NCBI GenBank assembly: GCA_030539115.1
Contig: JAUNSR010000021.1
Location: forward strand, 1-58,136
Source of the DNA: Bacteroidales bacterium
GTDB lineage: Bacteria; Bacteroidota; Bacteroidia; Bacteroidales; JAUNSR01
DNA length: 58,136 bases
Direction of reading: 5' to 3'
The translations under genes were made by a program, and so were the position numbers. The first letter of the stretch is position 1; every line of letters starts with the position of its first letter. The notes under the pieces are model-generated. The model saw nothing but the letters and a program-made list of their open reading frames with translations, was not told the origin of the DNA and searched no databases. Shown in pieces: positions 44,201 to 52,036 of the stretch.

Positions 44201-45726
44201 CTCAGCTGATCTTTGATTTAAAAAATGTAAACCCATCTGCAAGAATAAGCGTAAAACTTGTTGCCGAATCGGGTGTCGGAACAATTGCCGCTGGCGTTGC
44301 AAAGGCAAAGGCTGATATGATCGTAATTTCAGGAGCTGAAGGAGGAACAGGCGCTTCGCCTGCAAGTTCTATTAAATACGCAGGACTGCCTCCTGAAATC
44401 GGACTTTCAGAAACACAACAGACTTTGGTAATTAACGGATTGAGAGGTCAGGTTACATTACAGACTGACGGTCAGTTGAAAACTGGACGTGACATTGTTA
44501 TCATGGCTATTCTTGGTGCCGAGGAATTTGCCTTTGCTACCTCCGCTCTTATTGTTCTTGGCTGTGTCATGATGAGAAAATGCCACATGAATACATGTCC
44601 TGTTGGTGTTGCAACCCAAAATGAGGAGTTGAGAAAAAGATTCCTTGGCCGTTCAGAATATCTTGTCAACTTCTTTACTTTCCTTGCTCAGGAGGTGCGG
44701 GAGCATTTGGCTGAGATAGGAGCCAAGAGCCTTGATGAAATTATTGGTCATACCGAGCTTCTTGTCAAAAAGCAGTTTAATACCCCTAACAAGAAGATTG
44801 AAAAGGTTGACATCTCAAACATTATCTATAAGCCTAAAGAGGCGGACAAGTTTGCTGTGAGAAAAATCAAGGAACAGGCTCATCAAATTGAAAATGTCAA
44901 GGATATAAATATTATCAGACTTGCAATGCCTGCTATTGAAACCGCCCTTCCTGTTAAGCTTGAATATGATATCTGCAACACCGACCGTGCCGTAGGTGCC
45001 ATGCTCTCAGGTGAGGTTGCAAAAAGGTATGGAAATCAAGGACTGCCGGATGATACGCTAAACATTACTTTCAAGGGTTCAGCAGGACAGTCTTTTGGAG
45101 CATTTCTTGCTCACGGTATTCATTTCCGTCTTGAGGGAGAATCGAATGATTATCTTGGAAAAGGGATTTCAGGGGGTCGGATAACCGTGGTGCCTGCTGC
45201 AGGCTCGTCTTTCAAGCCGGAAGAAAACATTATTGCCGGCAATACTATAATGTATGGCGCCACTTCAGGTGAGGTATTTATCAATGGCCGTGTTGGAGAG
45301 CGATTCTGTGTAAGAAATTCCGGTGCCGTTGCTGTTGTTGAGGGTGCCGGCGACCATTGCTGCGAATATATGACAGGAGGTCGCACCGTTGTGCTTGGTA
45401 CTGTGGGCAGAAATTTTGCGGCAGGTATGTCAGGAGGTATCGCTTACGTACTTGATGAAATAGGCAATTTTGATTATTTCTGTAATATGGAGATGGTTGA
45501 ACTTACTCTTGTTGAGGAGAGAAGCGACCAGAAAGAATTAAACTCTCTAATTCAGAAGCATTTTGAAAACACCGGTTCACCTCTTGCTAAGAAGATTCTT
45601 GAGAACTGGAATGACTATATCGATAAGTTTATCAAGATTACTCCTATCGAATACAAGAAAGTCCTTCACGAAGAGAAGATGAAAGAGCTTCAAAAGAAAA
45701 TCGAAGAGGTACAACGTGATTATTAA
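41212..45726 (+). CDS. gltB: Glutamate synthase large subunit (GltB)
   Basis: 1504 aa (EC 1.4.1.13), which transfers the amide of glutamine to 2-oxoglutarate. The amidotransferase nucleophile is Cys21 in YEHDACGVGL, so a 20-residue propeptide must be removed. LGHNGEINTIRGNRSWM and the central domain follow. The FMN-binding TIM barrel includes MTGAMSFGSISKEAH and ISGAEGGTGASP, the [3Fe-4S] site is in CVMMRKCHMNTCPVGVATQ, and the C-terminal GXGXG beta-helix includes FGAFLAHGIHFRLEG and GNTIMYGATSGEVFING. All domains are complete. gltD follows after 33 nt. Codon use is less AT-biased than in the window's accessory genes. Confidence 0.98.
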   Translation: MQSQFPFKQGLYDPTYEHDACGVGLLVNIHGGKSHEVVERGLRVLENMVHRGAEGADSKTGDGAGILLQIPHEFILLQGIPVPEKGKYGSGLLFLSKDEKEQSLCLDILKQTLLEEELNLLAIRDVPVDNSILGKVAKSAEPDIKQIFITGKADQNELERALYIFRKRFEKKILQSSLKVKRSCYFPSLSTKNIVYKGMLSSTQLRYYYKDLTNPYFTSGLALVHSRFSTNTFPTWDLAQPFRLLGHNGEINTIRGNRSWMEARESVLNPGNLCDLSKITPILQPEMSDSASLDNVLEFFVMSGLSLPHALSMLVPESFNDKNPISSELKSFYEYHSILMEPWDGPAALLFSDGRYAGGMLDRNGLRPARYLITKDNMMVIASEAGVLPFEASEIKEKGRLRPGKIVMVDTEKGEVHYDAEIKKELASLNPYQEWLTKNRMHLENITSGRTVPNSVDNYPQLMRTFGYHKEDIDKLIIPMTTSGAEPTASMGNDTPLSVLSDKPQRLFNYFRQQFAQVTNPPIDPIRESLVMSLEGYIGAIDMNLLEPSPELCKMVKLKEPILTNQQLDILCNLRYKGFRTEKIKMLFPVAEGAKGLEKALDILCLEAEKAVDAGFNYLVITDRGVTAELAPIPSLLAIAAVHNYLISKRKRVQIALILETAEPREIMHFALLFGYGASAINPYLAYAAIDNQIQQQNILLDFATAQHNYIKAVCKGLLKVMSKMGISTLMSYKGAKIFEAVGISNNVIDKYFGSTSSKIQGIDLNDIAQEVINPHKEAFVDPILHPDVLDNLGLYSYRKDGELHSWNPETISALQLATRLGSYKKFKEFTNIIDGKSQPMFIRDFIDYKKNPISIDEVEPVESITKRFMTGAMSFGSISKEAHEAMAIAMNKLGGRSNTGEGGEDPERFKPREDNSSARSAIKQVASGRFGVTTEYLVNADEIQIKVAQGAKPGEGGQLPGFKVNEVIAKTRHSIAGISLISPPPHHDIYSIEDLAQLIFDLKNVNPSARISVKLVAESGVGTIAAGVAKAKADMIVISGAEGGTGASPASSIKYAGLPPEIGLSETQQTLVINGLRGQVTLQTDGQLKTGRDIVIMAILGAEEFAFATSALIVLGCVMMRKCHMNTCPVGVATQNEELRKRFLGRSEYLVNFFTFLAQEVREHLAEIGAKSLDEIIGHTELLVKKQFNTPNKKIEKVDISNIIYKPKEADKFAVRKIKEQAHQIENVKDINIIRLAMPAIETALPVKLEYDICNTDRAVGAMLSGEVAKRYGNQGLPDDTLNITFKGSAGQSFGAFLAHGIHFRLEGESNDYLGKGISGGRITVVPAAGSSFKPEENIIAGNTIMYGATSGEVFINGRVGERFCVRNSGAVAVVEGAGDHCCEYMTGGRTVVLGTVGRNFAAGMSGGIAYVLDEIGNFDYFCNMEMVELTLVEERSDQKELNSLIQKHFENTGSPLAKKILENWNDYIDKFIKITPIEYKKVLHEEKMKELQKKIEEVQRDY

Positions 45727-45759
45727 TTTTTTTAGAGAAATATATTAACTCAATATATT

Positions 45760-47181
45760 ATGGGAAATCCAAAAGCATTTTTGACTATTAATAGAAAAGA
45801 AGCCGGTTATCGTCCTATTGAGGAAAGAAAATATGATTTTAGTGAGGTCGAACAAACACTTAATCCTGATGACAGACGTCAACAAGCTTCACGATGTATG
45901 GATTGCGGTGTGCCTTTTTGCCATTGGGCTTGTCCTCTTGGCAATAAACAACCCGACTGGCAGGATTTGCTTTATAAGGGAAAATGGAAGGAAGCATACG
46001 AAGTGCTTGAATTAACAAACGATTTTCCTGAATTTACAGGAAGAGTTTGTCCTGCGCTTTGCGAAAAGAGCTGTGTGCTTAACCTTTCATCTCAGCCCGT
46101 TACCATACGAGAAAATGAGGCTGCCATTGCTGAGCGTGCATTCAGTGAAGATTTTATACAGCCTTTCAAAAAGATAAATCCATCCAGGTTTAAAGTTGCA
46201 GTTGTCGGCTCCGGACCTTCCGGACTTGCCGCTGCAAATCAATTAAACAAAATGGGACACAATGTTACTGTTTTTGAAAAAAATGAGTATGCCGGCGGAT
46301 TGCTGCGACTTGGTATTCCTGATTTTAAGCTTAGCAAGAAAGTAGTTGAGAGAAGACTTAATTTAATGAAAGCTGAGGGTGTTGAATTTAAACTCAATAC
46401 CAAAATAGGTGAAGATATTAAAGCTTCCGATTTGCTTAAGGATTATGATGCTATTTGTATTGCTATTGGTTCTGAGCACCCAAGAGATCTGAATGCTCCC
46501 GGCAGAGAGCTGAAAGGCGTCTATTTTGCCCTTGAACTGCTCCGCCAACAGAACCGTGTGGTTGCCGGAGAAGTGTTTGATGAGAGCGAAAGAATCACAG
46601 CCAAAGGCAAACATGTGCTTGTCATTGGTGGCGGTGACACAGGCTCTGATTGTGTGGGAACTTCAATACGTCAGGGAGCTGAAAAGGTGACACAAATTGA
46701 AATCATGCCTAAACCTCCGGTAGATTTTAACCCTAAAACTCCGTGGCCTATGTATCCGATGATATTAAAAACCTCTTCTTCACATAAAGAGGGCTGTGAA
46801 AGACGCTGGTGTCTGGATACCAAACAATTTATCGGAAAGGATGGAAGGGTTGTCGGCGTTGAAGTTGAAGAGGTTGAGTGGAAAACAAATGAACAGGGCG
46901 CTCCCTCTCTTGTTAGAACCGGAAAAGTTGAAACTATCAAGGCTGATATTGTGCTTCTTGCAATGGGTTTCATACATCCTGTGCATGAGGGTTTGATTTC
47001 TGAATTGAATCTTGCACTTGATAAAAGAGGCAATATTCAAACTGATGATAAACAACTGTCTTCTGTCTCTAAAGTCTTTGCTGCAGGTGATGCAAAAACA
47101 GGTGCATCTTTAGTGGTTCGCTCAATTGATTCGGGACGAAAGGCTGCTAAGGCTATTGATGCTTATTTGAAATCTTTATAA
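45760..47181 (+). CDS. gltD: Glutamate synthase small subunit (GltD)
   Basis: 473 aa. N-terminal iron-sulfur region CMDCGVPFCHWACPLGN (Cys46, 49, 54 and 58) and the second Cys set GRVCPALCEKSCVLN, then an FAD-binding GSGPSGLAAANQL and an NAD(P)-binding VIGGGDTGSDCVGTS. It supplies electrons from NAD(P)H to GltB. The C-terminal FAAGDAKTGASLVVRSIDSG is the conserved FAD tail. It is the second gene of the gltBD operon; the next stretch holds copy 2 of the 74-bp repeat and then the operon terminator. Confidence 0.98.
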   Translation: MGNPKAFLTINRKEAGYRPIEERKYDFSEVEQTLNPDDRRQQASRCMDCGVPFCHWACPLGNKQPDWQDLLYKGKWKEAYEVLELTNDFPEFTGRVCPALCEKSCVLNLSSQPVTIRENEAAIAERAFSEDFIQPFKKINPSRFKVAVVGSGPSGLAAANQLNKMGHNVTVFEKNEYAGGLLRLGIPDFKLSKKVVERRLNLMKAEGVEFKLNTKIGEDIKASDLLKDYDAICIAIGSEHPRDLNAPGRELKGVYFALELLRQQNRVVAGEVFDESERITAKGKHVLVIGGGDTGSDCVGTSIRQGAEKVTQIEIMPKPPVDFNPKTPWPMYPMILKTSSSHKEGCERRWCLDTKQFIGKDGRVVGVEVEEVEWKTNEQGAPSLVRTGKVETIKADIVLLAMGFIHPVHEGLISELNLALDKRGNIQTDDKQLSSVSKVFAAGDAKTGASLVVRSIDSGRKAAKAIDAYLKSL

Positions 47182-47304
47182 AAAATATTTAAGCTTTATA
47201 AGAAAGTTTTGTATTCCGGCTGATTGATTTTTCAGCATTCAATATCATAATTTTATCTATTATATTTCATTTGTATATAATTTTATTTTTCTAACCGTTA
47301 CCTC

Positions 47305-47378
47305 TAAGGTACAAATGCGCCATTTATATACCTTTAGTTGGGTATCTCATCTTTAGGTGAGTTATGGCGATTTCATTT
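47305..47378. repeat. 74-bp structured intergenic repeat, copy 2 (downstream of gltD)
   Basis: Ungapped match to 14877-14950 with six differences, three of them in the loop of the second hairpin. The three-way junction is conserved: CGCCAT 47318-47323 with ATGGCG 47364-47369 (plus AAAT/ATTT), ATACC 47328-47332 with GGTAT 47341-47345, and a 6-bp stem CTCATC/GGTGAG (47346-47351, 47356-47361) closed by TTTA. Weaker similarity extends left to 47266. Confidence 0.85.
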
Positions 47379-47410
47379 CAATAGAAAAGAGTGTGATATA
47401 TACATTCATA

Positions 47411-47451
47411 AAAGGAATTCATTGATTTTAAGTCTTTGAATTCCTTTTTTT
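47411..47451 (+). terminator. Terminator of gltBD
   Basis: AAAGGAATTCA 47411-47421 pairs with TGAATTCCTTT 47437-47447, then T's to 47451. The stem encloses 15 nt. Confidence 0.82.
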
Positions 47452-47879
47452 GTTATCGTTTTAATGATTTATTCGATTTGCCTTTCTTTTGTGGCGTTTA
47501 TAAATATCTGCTTATTGATATGTTTTGTGTTGTTTGAATTTGTATTACATCAAAGGAGTTATTTTTTTTCATTGCTTTTTTTAAAATTTTAATTAATCAA
47601 AAATTTAATAAACTTAAGTAAGATTGATTTAATATTTAAATAAAAAATATAAAATATTAGAGTTGTTAATTTAAAATACTTGAGTGTTTGAAATTTTTTG
47701 ACGTTCAAAATAATTAAATGACAGGTTGAAATTAAAAATAAGACGTATGAATTAATTGTTTGAGAAAGTGAGGTTTAGATTAAACAAGATATATATTCAG
47801 CACCAAATTGTTTGATAAAGATTTATATCTTTAAAAATGTAAATATCAACTCCAAAAAATGCCACTTACAGATACCAAT

Positions 47880-48473
47880 ATGAAAAACAGAACTATTATT
47901 TTAAAAAGCATTGCAACTTTCCTAATTTCTATCTTTTGTCTTCAGTTAAGTGCTCAAAAGGCAAAAATCAATTATGATGAAAATCTTATAGAGCCTTATG
48001 TACTTCCCGATATTCTTACGCTTGAGAATGGAGAAAAGGTAACAAATAAAAAAGTTTGGGAGAATAAAGAAGAAAAGAAATACTCAATATATTCAATAAC
48101 GAGATGTATGGAGCAATTCCTACGGAAAAGTTAAAGTGAAATATGAGAGGATAGGAAAGGAAAAAGAGATATTCAACGGCAATGGCACTCTATCTCAAAT
48201 TGACATGATTGTGTCAGGAAACGGGAAAAGTAAAAGATAACTGCCTGGAGTTGGGGCTTGATGCGAATGGTCGATTATTTGCAAACTCAGGGTAAAAGAG
48301 TGGATATGAAAAAACTTGCTTTGATTGGGCATTCAAGGCTTGGTAAAACTGCTCTTTGGGCAGGAGTAAATGAGAAAAGATTTAAAGTTATTATTTCAAA
48401 CGATTCAGGATGTGGAGGCGCAGCTTTATCAAAAAGAGTAATAGGTGAGAATATTCCAAAGATAAATAGATGA
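47880..48473 (+). pseudogene. Decayed CE15-like (glucuronoyl) esterase gene
   Basis: Three pieces of one ancestral reading frame lie in different frames. 47880-about 48090 gives a signal peptide and NYDENLIEPYVLPDILTLEN. 48101-48240 (two frames) reads NEMYGAIPTEK, then KVKYERIGKEKEIFNG. 48243-48473 reads AWSWGLMRMVDYLQTQGK and the nucleophile region ALIGHSRLGKTALWAG with ISNDSGCGGAALSKR. These match, in order, the start, early middle and active-site region of CE15-type esterases that occur in Bacteroidota. At least two frameshifts, a large internal deletion before AWSWGL and loss of everything after NIPKINR make it inactive. A strong terminator follows at once. Confidence 0.85.
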
Positions 48474-48480
48474 ATAAAAA

Positions 48481-48517
48481 AACAGGCATCAAATCATTTT
48501 GATGCCTGTTTTTTTAT
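48481..48517. terminator. Bidirectional terminator between the pseudogene and the glycerophosphodiesterase
   Basis: A perfect 13-bp stem (48481-48493 with 48498-48510), TCAT loop, with T-runs on both strands. Confidence 0.9.
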
Positions 48518-48533
48518 CTTTTTAAATATAATT

Positions 48534-49301
48534 CTATTTTGAAAGTTCAAGAGCTTTTAGAGGCTCGTCGGTGGTGATAAAGTCAACACCCATTTTGATA
48601 TACTCTTCAATATCTTTTGGATTGTTTACTGTCCATACATTTACTGAGAGTTTGTTTTTGCGGCACTGGGAAAGCCAATTCGGGTTTTTCTTTAAAAGTC
48701 CATATTGATAGTCAACACCTGAAACTTTAAGTTCATTTTTTACCATGTCAGGGTCATATTCACTTGCCAGTGAGGCAATTTTTGATTTTGGGGTAATTCT
48801 GTGAAGCTCCTGACAAATATATGGGCTGAAAGATATGTATTCAACCTGTTTTTTCATTTTGTGTTTTTTTACTAAATCAACAACTTCCTTAGTAACCTGA
48901 GTCTCCATCTCTTTTGTAGGATGAGATTTTATTTCAAGAATAAGTTTTAGTTTTTTATGCTTTTTACCCTCAATAAGATATTCTTCAAGAGTGGAAATCT
49001 TTTCGCCATTGCTTAAAGATATATCCTTTAATTGCGAGAAAGGTGTTTTACAAATTACAAGCCCGTTGATTGATCCGTCATGATTTACAATGGCTACCCC
49101 GTCGGAAGTGAGCTGAACATCAAATTCAGAGCCGTAAACTTTTGCTTCGGCTGCCTTTCTAAGAGAAGCAATGGAGTTTTGAGCAGAGCCGTCGCATTTC
49201 CAAAATCCTCTGTGAGCAATAACTTTAGTTTGGGAAAAAGCTGTTGCAGACATCATTGTCAATGATATGATAGCTGCTGAAAGAATCTGTCTTAGTTTCA
49301 T
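48534..49301 (-). CDS. Secreted glycerophosphodiester phosphodiesterase-family protein
   Basis: 255 aa from MKLRQILSAAIISLTMM; a longer frame adds 14 untypical residues. Signal peptide, cleaved near FSQ. The TIM-barrel GDPD motif VIAHRGFWKCDGSAQNS starts with the catalytic His-Arg. YGSEFDVQLTSDGVAIVNHD supplies Glu-x-Asp and the second catalytic His, and LILEIKSHP follows. It hydrolyses glycerophosphodiesters to glycerol-3-phosphate and alcohol in the periplasm. It lacks large insertions, so it is close to the minimal fold. It stands alone on the minus strand. Confidence 0.92.
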   Translation of the reverse strand: MKLRQILSAAIISLTMMSATAFSQTKVIAHRGFWKCDGSAQNSIASLRKAAEAKVYGSEFDVQLTSDGVAIVNHDGSINGLVICKTPFSQLKDISLSNGEKISTLEEYLIEGKKHKKLKLILEIKSHPTKEMETQVTKEVVDLVKKHKMKKQVEYISFSPYICQELHRITPKSKIASLASEYDPDMVKNELKVSGVDYQYGLLKKNPNWLSQCRKNKLSVNVWTVNNPKDIEEYIKMGVDFITTDEPLKALELSK

Positions 49302-49591
49302 TGAATAATATTTTAAATTTATATATGTGTTTTCAAAATTCAAGGATACAATGATAGCAATAAATAACTGTTGTCAAAGAAACTCTGATATTAATAATTT
49401 GTTACAACCTTGCCAGTGGATGGTAAGACTGTAGAGGAAATTGATTTGCAAATATTATTATAATCTGCTTAAATAAAAATAATTAGAGCTAAATTTGTGT
49501 TGAAAGCATAATTATTTTGAATGATATTTCAATAAGATCTATTTTTGAGGTGCACGTTTGGCAAATATTTTAAAGCTAATAATTAATATCA

Positions 49592-51193
49592 ATGACTAAA
49601 AAAAGGAAAGCATTACTTGCAATATCAGTATTATTAGTTGGATTAATAGAGTTAGGAAAATTAAGCAATGATTGGATTGTTTATTATAATACACGTATTT
49701 ATCCTGTGTTGATGACCATTATTAATCCCATCAGTTCATTGATGCCTGTTTCAATATATGACCTTTTTATTTTTGTGGCTGTAGTATTCCTTATTTACCT
49801 TATTGTGTGTCTCTTTAGAAAAGGTAAAAGAATCAAGGGTTTAACCTCTTTGATAATAATGGGCTGTGTAATCTATTGTTGCTTTTATTTAGAATGGGGG
49901 TATAATTATTTTGCTCCGGGATTTTATGCTAAAAATGATATTAAATATGAAAGCTATGATTCTGTAAGGTTTGATATGTTTTTAAAAGATTATATCTCAA
50001 AACTTAATGAGAGTTATGTCGATTCAGTTTCTGTAAATGAAGAGACAATGTGGGCTGATATTAAAGGTAGATATTCAGATGTCAAGGATGACTTCAATCT
50101 CCCCAATTTACCGAAAGGTTATAAAAGTAAATGGATGATATTCAGTGATATCTATGCCAAGATGGGAGTCAAAGGTTATTATGGTCCATTCTTCTTTGAA
50201 ACTCATATTAATAGGAATCTATTAAAAGATGAAATCCCGGCAACCGCTGCTCATGAAACTGCTCATCTTCTTGGGGTAACGAGTGAGGCAGAGGCTAATT
50301 TTTATTCCTATATTATCACTACAGGCAGTAAAGATAGAGATATTAGGTTCAGCGGATATTTTTCAATTATGCCTTATGTAATATCTAATGCAAGAGGTGT
50401 TCTCTCTGATAATGATTTTAAAAATATGGTTTCCTTGATTTCACCACAAGTTAAACAAAAATATGAACTGAAGAATAAACATTGGTTTTCTTTGTATTCT
50501 CCTTTAATAGGAAATATTCAGGATTGGATATATAATATTTATCTTAAGGGAAATAACATCCCTTCAGGTACGGCTAATTATTCACAAGTGGTAGGAATGA
50601 TAATTTCTTATCAGGATTTTATTTATAAAAATGAAATTCTAAACAGCGTCGATGTGATAAAGAAAAGATATCCAATATCTACATTGAAAGATCTCTATAA
50701 AAGCTTTTTTCAGGAGAAATATGGTCCGGGCCATCTGATGGGGTCAAAGGCTAAGGATTATCTTTTGTCGGAAATTGAAGCGTTGAAAAACGACAGTTTA
50801 TTAAATAGGAAACCTGAAAATGGCTATTTTGAACCCACCGGTTTAAAAGGTAATTTTGTCAGAGTGGATTTGAATATCGTTACAGATTCAATAATACCTT
50901 TTGATGATTTTTGGAACTGTTTTTCACAGAGCATGAATGATGCTTCAATGCCGGATGTCAGAATTTGGCAGAATGAATGGAACATTATTGTAAATACTAT
51001 TAGTGAAAGAAAGTCTGAATTTGATAATTTTGAAAGCGATTCTTTGGAAATTGATAGAAATCTTAAAAATGGAATATTTGTTGGTCATCATAGTAAAGAG
51101 TATGAACAAGAATATATGCCTCATTATAGGATAGTCAGTAAGGAAAAATTTGATTATTTATATAACAACTATATAGTTAACAAACAATTTTAA
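49592..51193 (+). CDS. DUF3810 metalloprotease-like membrane protein fused to a second Bacteroidota domain
   Basis: 533 aa. Three membrane helices at the N-terminus (about 8-22, 55-75 and 85-100) precede a DUF3810 domain with AAHETAHLLGVTSEAEANFY, containing HETAH (221-225) and Glu232/Glu234, a zinc-protease-like HExxH. DUF3810 proteins usually stop near residue 350. Here about 180 further residues follow, including DLYKSFFQEKYGPGHLMG (368-384), GYFEPTGLKGNFVRVDLN and GHHSKEYEQEYMPHYRI (498-514), a pattern I remember from separate Bacteroidota proteins of unknown function. The fusion may be real and is not caused by a visible frameshift. It precedes an esterase gene by 16 nt. Confidence 0.75.
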   Translation: MTKKRKALLAISVLLVGLIELGKLSNDWIVYYNTRIYPVLMTIINPISSLMPVSIYDLFIFVAVVFLIYLIVCLFRKGKRIKGLTSLIIMGCVIYCCFYLEWGYNYFAPGFYAKNDIKYESYDSVRFDMFLKDYISKLNESYVDSVSVNEETMWADIKGRYSDVKDDFNLPNLPKGYKSKWMIFSDIYAKMGVKGYYGPFFFETHINRNLLKDEIPATAAHETAHLLGVTSEAEANFYSYIITTGSKDRDIRFSGYFSIMPYVISNARGVLSDNDFKNMVSLISPQVKQKYELKNKHWFSLYSPLIGNIQDWIYNIYLKGNNIPSGTANYSQVVGMIISYQDFIYKNEILNSVDVIKKRYPISTLKDLYKSFFQEKYGPGHLMGSKAKDYLLSEIEALKNDSLLNRKPENGYFEPTGLKGNFVRVDLNIVTDSIIPFDDFWNCFSQSMNDASMPDVRIWQNEWNIIVNTISERKSEFDNFESDSLEIDRNLKNGIFVGHHSKEYEQEYMPHYRIVSKEKFDYLYNNYIVNKQF

Positions 51194-51209
51194 AATAATT
51201 TAAATACCA

Positions 51210-52019
51210 ATGAGAAAGTTACTTTTAATGGCTGTATGTTTTTTTGCAGTCGTTTCAATCTATGCTGCAACAAGAAAAGATTTAAAAGTCTGGAGCCAAT
51301 CAATGAATAAAGATATCCCTGTGGTTGTGATTATTCCTGACAAAATTTCGTCAGAGTCACCATGTCCTGTTATATATCTCTTACATGGTCATGGAGGAAA
51401 TCAGGATTCATGGCCGGGAATAAAGCCAAACTTGGGCGAGATAGCTGATAGGAATGGGATAATATTTGTTTCTCCAAACGGTGAAAACAGTTGGTATTGG
51501 GACAGCCCCGTAAATGATAAATTCAGATATGAAACATTTATTTCGGATGAGCTGATTAAGTATATTGATAAAACTTTTTATACAATAGACAGCAGTAAGG
51601 GAAGAGCAATAACCGGTTTAAGCATGGGCGGTCATGGTGCTATGTGGAACGGCTTAAGACATAGTGATGTGTTTGGTGCTTGTGGAAGTACAAGCGGGGG
51701 CGTTGACATTCGTCCTTTCCCTGATAACTGGAATATGAAAGACTATCTCGGTAATGAAAGTGAGAATCAAAAAAGATGGGATGATTATACTGTGATAAAT
51801 TTGGTGGATGGATTGGAAGATGGCAAACAGGCAATAATATTTGATTGTGGTGTTGATGACTTTTTTAGAGATGTAAATATTAATCTTCATAAAAAGCTGT
51901 TGGAAAAGAAAATTAAACATGATTATATAGAGAGACCGGGATCACACAACTCAGAATATTGGAACAATTCAATAGATTTTCAGATAATGTTTTTTAAAAA
52001 ATTTTTCGATAAAAAATAA
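51210..52019 (+). CDS. Secreted esterase D/CE1-like alpha/beta hydrolase
   Basis: 269 aa, with a signal peptide ending near YAA (residue 20). The nucleophile elbow GLSMGGHGAMW carries Ser138, and the remaining triad members are probably Asp216 (DCGVDD) and His246 (GSHNSEYW). PVIYLLHGHGGNQDSW supplies the oxyanion region. The family includes feruloyl and acetyl esterases that strip ester groups from plant polysaccharides; the exact substrate cannot be told. It lies 16 nt after the DUF3810 fusion gene and 17 nt before the heparinase-like gene, so all three are likely co-transcribed. Confidence 0.88.
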   Translation: MRKLLLMAVCFFAVVSIYAATRKDLKVWSQSMNKDIPVVVIIPDKISSESPCPVIYLLHGHGGNQDSWPGIKPNLGEIADRNGIIFVSPNGENSWYWDSPVNDKFRYETFISDELIKYIDKTFYTIDSSKGRAITGLSMGGHGAMWNGLRHSDVFGACGSTSGGVDIRPFPDNWNMKDYLGNESENQKRWDDYTVINLVDGLEDGKQAIIFDCGVDDFFRDVNINLHKKLLEKKIKHDYIERPGSHNSEYWNNSIDFQIMFFKKFFDKK

Positions 52020-52036
52020 TCCTTAATTTTTCAGCC

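Larger units (their letters stand above)
47182..47858. other. Intergenic region after gltD
   Basis: 677 bases. It holds copy 2 of the 74-bp repeat, the gltBD terminator, and an AT-rich stretch from about 47452 with no recognised gene or motif. Confidence 0.5.

Noticed and set aside
43755..44365. Minus-strand frames inside gltB
   Set aside because: Antisense shadows of a highly conserved gene without promoter, start context or homology.
47859..48473. Two small genes of 91 and 71 aa
   Set aside because: Both are fragments of one CE15-like esterase frame broken by frameshifts and a deletion, so I list one pseudogene.
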